Below are positions 11,583 to 21,513 of a DNA stretch of 64,000 nucleotides, piece after piece (within the stretch, counting starts at the first letter, position 1; the number at the start of each line of letters is the position of its first letter). The stretch comes from Agaricus subrufescens (Eukaryota > Basidiomycota > Agaricomycetes > Agaricales > Agaricaceae): contig CM057058.1 in the NCBI GenBank assembly GCA_029945375.1, positions 2,542,001 through 2,606,000 on the forward strand. Reading direction: 5' to 3'. The notes beneath the pieces are model-generated. The model made no database searches and was not told where the DNA came from. It saw only the letters and a program-made list of their open reading frames with translations. The translations under genes and the position numbers were made by a program.

Positions 11583-12810
11583 TCATAGTCCCATCCTTTC
11601 TGCTAAAGTCCGGTCACCATTAACACTATAGGCATTACTTGTTGTCGCGTTACTTGCTCCGTGGAATGGCGGGCCTCCTCCAGCCCCTCGGTCTCCACGA
11701 CGAGCGCGTCCTTGACCGCCACCATTCCTCCTGTTGGGGTTGGTGTTCGAGCCTCTGTCTCGACTGCGATCCTGGTCCTGAGGTCCTCTATCGCGATCTC
11801 GTTCTCGATTTCTATCCCTCCCACTTTCTCTATCATGCTCACGGTCTGCATCCTTCTCCCACCCACGCCCAGATTCGGTGGACAGCGGGCGCTCATTGTC
11901 GACATCCATTTTTGATAAGCGATTTCCTTTGTTAGTATCATTCCCGCTGCGAAGGTCTTTATCGCTACGCTTCGGGTGATTATCACCACGTTTGGATGAA
12001 TTATGATTGTAGTGGTTATGGCCCGCGCTGTGTGACTTGCCGGAGTGGTTATGTTGGTGCGAGTTGGGTTCGGAGAGGCGCGGTCGTTTGCGTGGTCCGG
12101 TCGGAGGATGTTTCGATCCATGGCCATTGTTACCACTAGGCGGTGAAGCATAGTTGTTCCGAGGAGACGCAGGATACGTCCTTGGCGAGGGTTGAGGGCT
12201 TGGGGCGGATTGCGCCACACTTAGATAGGTCTCATAAGATTTATCCAGTTCATGGCTGCCACATGCATCATGAGCACCAATGGCTCGTCACATATTGTTT
12301 GAAACTCACGAAAGCAAACTGATAGTTTCATGGGATTCTGAAGGAAAGTCAGTGGCGTGTAACTGGAACTAGGTGGCCACATACGTCTGAGGGCACCCTG
12401 GAGTCGTTGGACGAGTCTCCGCAAACCGCGTACTTCTTCTTTTAATTTTCCGGTCTCGTTGTATCTCAAAAGCTCATACAACTCGTCGTTTTCTTCCTGC
12501 AGCACCCTGGCACGTTGTGTCAAGGCGGCAACGACCGTGCTGGAACCGGAAGAAGCTGTGCTTGCACTGGTCGTCGATAGTTGAGCAAGAAGAAGCGATG
12601 AGACTGCTGGGGGAAGGGATAGAGGGCTTGTCGAGGACGGTGCAGGCTGCGATGGGAGGAAACGACGTAGCCGGGCGACTTCATCCTGAAAATTGTGTTA
12701 GTCTAAGCTTGACGAGGTTGTGGCAAACTTGCGTGGAGTTGTGATAGCTGGGTCTCGCGTTCGCTTAGCAGAGATTCGAGGCGAACCTCTCTGGCTGACG
12801 GGGGTTGCAT
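11583..12810 (-). CDS. Coiled-coil protein with RD/RS-rich tail, possibly WTAP/Mum2-like
   Basis: Four or more exons on the minus strand. The N-terminal part is a helix, REVRLESLLSERETQLSQLH, joined by a GC-AG intron to DEVARLRRFLPSQP. Next comes a coiled coil, RARVLQEENDELYELLRYNE then TGKLKEEVRGLRRLVQRLQG, followed by HETISLLSHELDKSYETYL, which is built from a 28-nt exon and the next exon. The C-terminal 200 residues are low complexity, with His/Asn and Arg/Asp repeats such as RDRNRERDRDRGPQDQDR, and end GDRTLAERMGL. The spacing EN-x-EL ... GKL ... L..S...I..L..EL recalls the WTAP/Fl(2)d/Mum2 core of the m6A writer. That is inference from pattern, not a firm identification. ATG 12810 is the first in-frame start, but an upstream exon is possible. 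Confidence 0.7.
12686..12732 (-). other. GC-AG intron
   Basis: The donor is CAC|GCAAGT and the acceptor TTTTCAG|GAT, with a CTAAC branch site close before the acceptor. Using any nearby GT donor breaks the coiled-coil reading frame, while the GC donor keeps it in phase 0 (QLSQLH then DEVARL). Length is 47 nt. Confidence 0.75.
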
Positions 12811-13564
12811 TTATCTCCGTGATAGAGGACGGTGAGCAGCCAAAGGCGCTAGTCGACGGAAGAGAGGAGGGCAGAGTCGGGATGATGGTGGTGTGCGAGA
12901 GCAAGCTGGCTTGGCACTTCTGGCATTGCCTTTTGGAGGTCGGGCGCTCTGGTGACATCAGGCGCCCGGCCGCATCCAAGAGCCTATCCACTCCCGCCCA
13001 GGCTGTTTTTTGTGCTCAGCCCCTTCAAAGACACCGCACCTATCCTACTTTCGCCCAGGCGCGAGCGGAGCTCGGGTCGGCAGCTACATTTTCACTAGTC
13101 TATACTCGGCCCCGGAACTCACGATGCCTATCTGATCGCTCGACACATGCGTAGATGTGTCCTTTGCTTTCTGCGTGAGATGTCCCCGAGTCCCCGAGTT
13201 CCTTGCTCCCAAAATGACGAACACTGGGAGGCCGTTTGTTTGTCTAAACCGATCAAACCAAGCCTCTACAAACAGAGGAGTACACAATATAGCGAGCAAA
13301 TTTTATTTTCGTAAACGTTGACCTCGACTTTTTGGTGAGTACAAACTTTTTTTTTGCGCGTGCACACCTCGGGCGATGATTACAACCAATTCACACTGTA
13401 CGAACACATGTTCATATAACATGCTCGTCATGAGTTATCCTTTTCTACAACGGTAGATGAGCCCAACATGTTGCACGGCAGCCATTTTGCATTTCAATCT
13501 CTGATATAATTCATTAGATTTTTTCATAGCAGAAGACTAGACAAGGCTTGTTGTAGGTAGTGAA
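12811..13564. other. Intergenic stretch between the coiled-coil gene and STEEP1
   Basis: Two minus-strand genes lie in tandem here. The first 180 bp (12811-12991) hold an open minus-strand frame starting at 12991 that includes a CQKC motif. It could be a further 5' exon of the coiled-coil gene only if a 36-nt intron is allowed, so I left it out. The rest is likely promoter and the STEEP1 3' flank. I see no gene. Confidence 0.5.
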
Positions 13565-14212
13565 TTATGCATCATCTTCTTCTTTACCGTCAAAAGCATC
13601 TGGTGGCACCTGTCCTTGAAGAAGAGTGAGAGCACCAGAAAGGATGTAAAGATAAGGTGCCGATTTGGTTGGTGGCGGGCTCGTTTGATAGCCAATTGGT
13701 AGGGAGCACCTAGGACAAAGGAAACGATATTGTCGTTCGTGCCCATTTTGCCTGCAGAACTTCAGCCTTCGATTAATGAAGCCACTGGAATATGGCCCAC
13801 CTCTGCAGTATGACTGGGTGATCATTGATAGTAGCATTGAGTTTGAACGTCCTAGCCTTTCCTGTGTCACAACTCTGTGTGCGTATTATAATAGCATTAT
13901 CTGTCTGCCGTCTGGGCAAAGAAGCCAAGCTTTTATCAACAACAAGCTTAGAGCTGTATATAAGCAGAGGAATAGACATCTGCTGAGTGATACTCACGAT
14001 GAACTCGCCGCAGATGCAGTCTACAAGCGAGATAAAAGAGGCAGTGTCTGGTGATTTAATAGGAAGACGTACAGTAAACGCGTAAAGCGGCCGTGGAGGA
14101 TGCGGTGGGTTGTGCTGATATACAAAATATGAGAGATACGAATAGTAGAATCTCCAATGGACATACCATCCGTCGAAGACGATACGGCTGAACGAGAGAC
14201 GACCTTCGGCAT
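13565..14212 (-). CDS. STEEP1/CXorf56 (UPF0428) family protein
   Basis: The start MPKVVSRSAVSSSTDG is the strongly conserved STEEP1 N-terminus. Later exons give DCICGEFI, LVVDKSLASLPRRQTDNAII, and RRLKFCRQNGHERQYRFLCP-RCSLPIGYQT. The cysteines (CxC in one exon, CPRC in another) match the zinc-binding-like pattern of the family. The C-terminus, GKEEDDA, is short and acidic. In animals STEEP promotes ER exit of STING. Fungi have no STING, so the ancestral role must differ, perhaps in membrane traffic or splicing-linked complexes; this is inference. Four or more introns are present. The ATG at 14212 is 96 bp from the divergent ankyrin gene's start, so the two probably share a promoter. Confidence 0.88.
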
Positions 14213-14308
14213 TTTAACTGATTCTGGTTCTGGAGTGAAGGACGCACATACACGTGATCACCACTTACTTGCCTTGCTCACCGGGCTTCATCGTCCTCCA
14301 TCGACGCC

Positions 14309-16167
14309 ATGGCTGAAAAGGATGCCCCGTCCAGACTCCGTCGTGCTGTCAAAGGTACGCACATATTCCCCCTTCTGATCTCCTCTTGCCAATGACGAGT
14401 GATCACCACCTCAGAAAACAATCTCTTTCTGGTCAAAAGGCTTGTACAGAGAGTTGACATGCGTAACCCCGACCCGTCGTCCCGAAGATTAACGTCCCTT
14501 GCATGGGCAGCACTCCTGGCCAACGAGGAGACTTTTGAGTTTCTGCTTGCGTTCGGCCATGACGACGACGACATTAGCCGGGTCCGACTCATCCTCTATT
14601 ATGTTTGATAATTAGCTGACGCTCTCAATCCCTAGGACTCTGAGAATAACACTATATTGATGATATTAGCAGATTCTGGCCCCCCTCCAAACGTTTACAA
14701 CTCTTCTGCTTCAACACTTGACTTTAACAGCGCAACACTGCGTATGGCCCGCCTATATTACGATAGGTATCAGCCACTTGTCCACAATCTTCTCGATTGG
14801 TCGAATGTGCAAGGCAGGACTGCACTGCACTTGGCTGCCATTAAAGGAAACGAGGACCTCGTCCGCGTAGGTATTCACGGTTTGCTTAGGGAAAATCAAT
14901 TTAACCCCACGCTCATTAGATGTTTTGCGAGCTCGGGGCTGATATGAACCTACCTGACAAGCAAGGAAACACACCGTTGCATTAGTGAGTCGGCTTCTTT
15001 ACCTCTGTATGGGTTGTGTCTAAACGGGGCTCACTAGTGCCAGTGCCTGGGGACACGTTGCTGTAAGCTTTGTCGTTGAGAATGACGGTCACTCGATGAA
15101 ATTTATGCATAACATCAGATCGTCCAGCTACTCATTGAACGAGGGTGCAATTACAACTCGCGCAATAATGACGGTTTTATTGCCTCAGATTACGCTTATT
15201 CGTATGTTGACTCACTCTCAATCCTTTCCTCTTATCAACTCTCTGTCCGAACAGCTTCAGTACCCAAGAGATGCAAAAAACAGCGGAAAAGCAGTACGAG
15301 ATCACCAAAAAATCTCGCCGTGCTGGGCTGCAAAATGGTCGGCCACTTGACTTTGGGACGTCAACCCCGATAAATATACCACTTGGCATTCGGGAGAAAG
15401 TGCCTAGAATGAGGAGTGGATCCGGCACTAGCCGCACAACCACTACGTCAGATAGTGGAGACTTAGACGGTCATGGCCCGACTTCGTCTTCTCCTTCGCA
15501 ACCATCCACCGGATCCGGTTCGTTTTTCCACAGTCCAAAGACATCTGCCAACCACACGACTCACGTGGCATCTGCGGGCAGCATGGCGACATTTTCTAGC
15601 TCGCTAGCCTCCTTCAACCCCGTGTCTTCTCTAGCTCCGGTCGCTAATCGAGTGAGAGACCAGAATGCAGATGCCCGAGAAAAGTATATGCTCAGGAATA
15701 GAAGTGGAAGTTCCTCAACAGACAACAAATCGCAGTCTGGAACTACCCACCTCAATGCGCTGGCGACCCTCGATGGATTATCTAGTGATCGCCTGCATAG
15801 CGGTAGTGTGACCCCACGGCGCCTCCGACCCTCTGCCTCTGCTGCACAACTACGGTCAAGGCATGATTCCCCGGCGCCCGGTATCCGAACGAGGGCAGGA
15901 ACCAATCCCATGGGCGGCACGCAGCTGACCCGCTCGTCTTCGATCAACTATTCATCCTTCGTTCCAACAGGAGATGGTGAATCTTATCACGGACCACCAA
16001 GTCAGTATGCACGGTTTCCAGAACCACCACCGATTCAGGAAGATTCCACAACACCGACGACGGCACGTCGGAAAGCGCTCCAAATTTTATCCAAGCCGTT
16101 ACCCTCATTGGATCAGTCGTCCAATCACCGACGTGGCATTTCTGCTACTTCGACCCGCGGACCATAG
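14309..16167 (+). CDS. AVO2: Ankyrin-repeat protein, Avo2-like TORC2 subunit
   Basis: The protein starts MAEKDAPSRLRRAVK and continues ENNLFLVKRLVQRVD, matching the Avo2 start pattern (RLREAI..GNLLIVKRLL). Ankyrin units follow: LTSLAWAALLANEETFEFLL, then NVQGRTALHLAAIKGNEDLV, DKQGNTPLHYASAWGH and VAIVQLLIERGCNYNSRNND. A basic linker, EKQYEITKKSRR, leads into a long Ser/Thr/Pro-rich tail with many phosphorylatable sites (for example SGSGTSRTTTTSDSGDL). Avo2 is a peripheral subunit of TOR complex 2 at the plasma membrane; the tail suits regulation by phosphorylation. Five or so small introns lie in the ankyrin part, and the tail is one large exon. Orthology is likely but rests on ankyrin sequence, which is repetitive. 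Confidence 0.75.
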
Positions 16168-16549
16168 TGGCAGGAGCAGCAGGTCTGCGTATGCCAACCC
16201 TTTTCGCTTTGTGATTATCGTATTGCTTTGCTGTTTTGTTACTCATGTTAGATTATAAAGAGGCATTAAGGGGTTCTTAGAGGACTTTATGTACAACAGA
16301 GAACCGAACACTGGCGGGAGAGAAATACTGTTTATGTACTGTCTATGTAGAAATACTTGCTGCATGGGCATTGGGAGAACCCCAACTGCACTGCCACTTA
16401 GTATATGAATGGCTTATGTCATCGTATCGCGTGACCTGCGTTGACCGTATCGCGTCCACAAACCCCCACAATGTGGCCAGGACACCCACCGCCATCCATT
16501 CGCAACTACTTGGCTCTGCAGGCCCCGACAACTCCTGAGCTGCGCAGAA
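16168..16549. other. Intergenic region between two same-strand genes
   Basis: 382 bp holding the 3' flank of the Avo2-like gene and the promoter of the CM1 protein. No gene or striking repeat is seen. The minus-strand ORFs here overlap the next gene's first exon and are shadows. Confidence 0.5.
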
Positions 16550-19500
16550 ATGTCTGCAGCACTGGCCAGCCATCCGGATGTGTCGACCGGAACTAACAGC
16601 ACCCACCCCGAAATTTCTCTTGGTTCTATTGCTTCAGGGTTTTCCACTCCAGGCAGACATCTTCGAATCCCCTCAGCGTCTTCTCGTTCAACGGCGCCCT
16701 CTTCTGCAGTCATAGCTACTCCTACCACTCCGACGTCGTCTTCGGCTTTTTCTAGACGAAAGGCCGATGGTGGTCTCGGTTCATCTTCGAGAATTACTTT
16801 AAGTCGGGACGATGATATTGATGAGAACGGTGGTGATTTACTCGATACCCCAGGATTAGCGGGTAAACGCTATGGAGAAGACCTCGAGACCCCAAGGAAG
16901 CGGGGTGTTCGTGCTACCGCCCCCGGAGCAAAGGGTGGTGTAACACTCACTCTTCGTGATCAGGAAAAAGTGCGTCCTTGCGAATCTTCTTGGTCATGAA
17001 TTTACAATTGAACTGTATGACATAAAGCACATCGACAATCTCAAGAAGGAGAATTTTAACATTAAATTACGAGTTCATTTCCTTGAAGAACGTTTAGCGC
17101 AACTAGCTCCAGATCAAATTGATGCCGCACTCAAGCAAAATATCAATCTCAAGATTGAGGTCCAACAACGAAATATGGAGCTTAAAAAACTCAAGAAACT
17201 CGTAGCCCAATACGAACGTGACCTCGAATCTCAGCGAACATCATCGAGTTCCTCGCACGACCGTGAACGCGAACTTGAAGAAAAGCTCGAAGAAAGAGAA
17301 AGGGAAATCCGAGAATTACGAAAGATGAAAGCTAATCGGGGTGATGAACAAGGTGTCGTTCGAGAACTTGAAATACGAAATTCTGAACTCGAAGGCGAAA
17401 TTGAAGGTGTTAGGGAGTTGTTGCAAGATAATATGGAGGAAATTGAACGACTTCGAGATTTACTGGAACGTCGCGATGATGATTCGTCTCCATCTGATAC
17501 TTCTCGTACACAATTAATGCGCCGAATTTCCGATTTGGAAGAAGAACTTGAGGAGCAGCATCATCAAATTCAAGCTCAAACACAAGCGATCGCCGAACGT
17601 GATGAGGATAAAGATGAGCTCATAGATGTTATTGAGTCCCTCAAGCTCGAGCTCGAAGACGTGCATAGAAGGAGGGAAGCGGAATCAGTGGAGAGAAGTG
17701 AGTCTCGTGCCATGATTCTGGAGGAGAGAGAAGAGAGAGAGGCTGTGGAGGACGACTTGAATGCGATGAAGGACCGAGTGGCGGCTTTGTTGATCGAAAT
17801 TCAACAAAAGGAGGACGAAATTGACCAGAAGAACAGGGAAATTGATGAACTCGTGGCAGAACACAAGAGGATTGTCGAGGTCGTGGAGGATGAATGGAGG
17901 GGTGAAGTTGAGGAGGCTAGAGTGCAAGCTGACGATTTAAAAGACGTAAGATCTCTTTCATTTTCTATGTACAGAGCTATTCACACCTGTACCTTGATAA
18001 ATAGGTTCTCGCAGAACGCGAGGCGGACGTCCGGGATTTACGAATCAACGTCTCTGAATTTGAGTCACGCAACCATGATCTTCAAGTAGAGTTCGAGGCT
18101 GCGTTAAATGACCTCGAAGTCCAAGCAGAAGCAAAGGACGCGCAGATAGAAGCTATGCGCGCCACGATTGATAAACTTGGTGAAGATCTCTATAACCTTG
18201 AGGATGAAAACGAAAAGATCAAGGAGGAGACTGATCGTTTGCGTGATGATGACAGTGCCGAACGGGAGCGATTGGAGGCTTTATCTGCTGCTCTCAAAGA
18301 GGTGAGTTCCCTTATTATGGCATGGGTGAGCTCTTAGATATTGATCTTCTCCCCAGAAATTATCACAAGTCCGTGCAGAACTTCTGGAAACCACAGACGT
18401 TTACGAATCATGTCGCCGCGAACTTCATCAACACAAACTCATTCAAGAAGATCTCACTCGGCAAACCTCCGAACTTTCCGCCGAACTTGACCACTTGACC
18501 AAATCTCATCAACGGGTCTTAGACGATCTAGCCCGCAAACACGAAGATGAACTCCGAAAATCCACAAGAGCACTTGAAGCTAAAGAGTCCACGCTTCAAA
18601 GTACAATGAATGAGTTGAATCGGTTGCAAGCGTTATTATCACAACGTGAAAACGATCTACACGATGTTCAGGGCGCACTTGAGGGACTAGAGGAAGAAAG
18701 TAAGAGAAGAGGTGAAGTGGATACAACGGCTAGGTTCTCTTTGCAACTAGAGCTTGACCGACTCAAGCGTGACCTGGAGCGCGTTGAAGATGAGCTATCG
18801 CGAGCAAGAAAGGAGGTCGACGATAAAGAATCGAAGGCCAGAGATAAAGATTCCGTTATCGATAAATTATCGAGTGAAAACCGGGATTTGGCCTCACAAG
18901 TAGCTGCGCATACTCAGATCAAGTTGAATCTGACTGAAAAGTTGGACTCAGTGCAAGGGAATTTGAGGAAGGCGGAGGCTGAGTTGGAAGGGTATAAGTC
19001 CAGAGTGGGAGATTTGGAGCAGAGATTATCGAAGGACCAAAGATCGTTGCTGAATGCAGAGAATCAATATAGGGATCAGTTAACGGAGAGGAATACTCTG
19101 TTATTGACGATCTATCAGTATATGGACAAGATTCTCGGAGTGGACAAATTAGCCGTGAGTGGCCTCTATTTCAGTCTTAAATTCATCAAAACTCATTATT
19201 TTCGTCTTAGAAAAAGGGCAACGCTGGTGAAACGAAACCATTCACAAATTTCAGCGTGTTCCATGATAATCTTATCACAAGACTCAAAGCTCTCAGTCAG
19301 ATCCAACTCGATTTCGATAAACGGTGTAAAGAAGTAGAGGCGAAACACGTGGATAAGTTGAATGAAATGAAGAAGCAGCTGGAAACGAGGTGGAAACAGA
19401 TTGACAAGTTTGAGGCTGGTGTCAAATCTTATGGTGACACTAAAGCGGCTTGGAGGAGGAAGCTTGCTTCGAAGGAGGGAGAGGTGGATACTTTAAAGGT

Positions 19501-20078
19501 GTGTTCCGGGTGTTGTTGAGATTTTTGTTGAACGAACTCACGATCGTGTTTACCACAGACCAGCAACACCGAATTGCAACAACAGATCTCTTCTCTGAAA
19601 CGTCTCGGACAAACATCTGATAGCTCTGAAGTCCGATCATTACAAGCCAGAGCCAGCAATGCCGAACGTCGACTCAATAATGCGCAAAATCAATTATTGG
19701 CAACAGAAGAAAAGATCGCAAACATGAACCAGAAGAATGCGATTGCGGATAACAAATGGGATGCCAGAGTGAAAGAATATGAAGCTAGATTGAAAGCTGC
19801 GGAAGAACGAGTCAAGAGAGAGAGACAGGGAAGCAAGGAACGAGTTGCTGAGTTGGAGAATAATATCAAGTAAGTCGGGTGTTTCCCTTTTCCAAGGGCA
19901 AGTGCCAGCGTTTGGAATGGTTTCAACCTGTTCGGCGTTGAGGGTCGTCTCATTAAGTAGAATGCTTACTGACGCTTTTGTTACTTCTAGGAATCTCCAA
20001 AGTCAACTTGACAAAGCGCACAGGAGGGATCGAAAACTTGAAGACGTCATCGAATCGAACAAAGGCACAACCTCATAA
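16550..20078 (+). CDS. Long coiled-coil protein with CM1 motif (Mto1/Pcp1/centrosomin family)
   Basis: The first 140 residues are Ser/Thr/Pro-rich and disordered. Then comes a CM1 (centrosomin motif 1): RDQEK, split by an intron, then HIDNLKKENFNIKLRVHFLE and ERLAQL. CM1 binds and activates gamma-tubulin ring complexes in Mto1, Pcp1, Spc110 and CDK5RAP2. The remaining roughly 900 residues are almost wholly coiled coil, rich in Glu/Lys/Arg heptads (for example LEEKLEEREREIRELRKM). The model has about six introns and ends DRKLEDVIESNKGTTS. No PACT-type anchoring domain is visible at the C-terminus, which favours an Mto1-like cytoplasmic organiser over a Pcp1-type spindle-pole scaffold, although both remain possible. 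Confidence 0.85.
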
Positions 20079-21513
20079 TGTCGTATTCAGCTTAAAAGTA
20101 AGGCCGTGCCGTTCCTGGGTGGATGAGAAAGAACACTGACTTGCCGCCCATCTATCCAATAGGCGAAACACTGGGCGTAACCTTTTCGTCTTCTGTATAC
20201 CCCTCCCTCATTTCGTTCTCCTGACTGGTTGATGATGATATTGCTCACTATGTATACCTCACATTGCATCTCAGTTTTTTTGACTGACATAGCGCATATG
20301 ATCCTCAGATGTATTTTTAGAGTACGTTCTAGCTCTTTCGTCTTTAATTCACTAATATTTGGGATACGGGCTTGTGGGAATGGGATATTGGCAAGCAATC
20401 TGACAAGGACTGTGACCGCGGATGGCGTTTTAGTACGCATAACTCAGTTGTTGGAACAACTTTCTGAAGACCAAGAAACTCCCCTGGCTCTTCAAGCTTC
20501 AACCTTGATCAAACAAGAACGATTTAATTGTTACTCATATTTGTATGCTGGCCTCAGTAACGTTCTGTGGTCTATCTGCAAAGCAGCCTCGAGTCGCTTC
20601 TACTTCCTACGTGTATCAGAAGTATCACGCGAGAATCTGGCAATGAACCCCGATGAAAGGTCTTCAACGAGAAGGTTTACGAAGTTCAGTCCTTTGTGAC
20701 TACTGGTGGGTACTATACTTTTCCCTTGTTGAAACACCTTTTGAAATGAGATGTAGGACCTGTCATTCACCATCACCCTGGACCATATCCTCACAGAGGC
20801 CCAAACCTTCATAGGCCACCTTAATGAATTTAGGGTAATTGAGGATACATACCACATCGGACGGCTTGACGTAGTCTCTTTGCAAGGATGGCATCTAGTC
20901 TTCCGCAACATTCCTGCTGGTAGAACCCTTATCCAAGGTCAAAAACGGTGAACCTAAAGAGTCAAAACACGTTTTACCATAGGGGTTGATGACAACATTC
21001 TCTCTTCCTCTCAATATGTTCCGTTCGTCGGGGCGTCCCGGGGAATTGTCATCAGTTTCGAGCCGTCTTGTGTCATGATCATTGACTAGTCCCTGTATCT
21101 TGTTTGTGATACACATTTCGTAGGTGAAGAGCTCTGAGTCATATGGACAGCATCACCACCCCAGTTGGATAGATTTTACGTCCTTGCTGTCGATACTTTG
21201 AGCCTGTACCCTTTGTGAGGTTTCGATGTCACTAACGAAGATTTACAAAAGAATTTGCTTGGCACCACTCCACCTGTCCATTCGATTCGTTCGATGGAGA
21301 ATTCTTCTTAGGGAACTAGTTCAGGGTGGTAGCCCAGTAACAGTTCATACGTTTTGCCATTTTCTAGCCATACTATCTACAACACGTGTGGCCACGCATT
21401 ATATACTGCCTTTCCCTGCACCTCGTCCAGCAGTGGTTAGCACGAATGATGATACCGTGCGAATCTGTGCCACATAAGTAAGCACTGCGGCACCTACCAG
21501 TAGTTGGCCCCTC
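20079..21513. other. Unexplained region with ORF fragments, possible decayed gene
   Basis: 1.4 kb between two plus-strand genes. Plus-strand open frames at 20229-20699 and about 20755-20950 look protein-like (for example TITLDHILTEAQTFIGHLNE and GRLDVVSLQGWHLVFRN) but do not join into a convincing model with normal splice sites. Another frame lies at 21226-21477. I cannot assign a family. A relic gene or an unrecognised short gene is possible. The last 110 bp include a TATA-like ATTATATACTG near 21400, possibly belonging to the transporter. Confidence 0.35.

Noticed and set aside
11603..12220. 205-codon minus-strand ORF in a second frame
   Set aside because: It is an alternate frame of the same low-complexity RD/His-rich exon. 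The frame ending GDRTLAERMGL connects to the upstream coiled-coil exons with correct phase; this one does not.
12698..12991. Minus-strand ORF starting MDRLLDAAGRLMSPERP as the N-terminus of the coiled-coil gene
   Set aside because: Its frame does not match the REVRLESLLSERE helix that joins the next exon. Joining would need a 36-nt intron, too short to trust, so I used ATG 12810 and noted the doubt.
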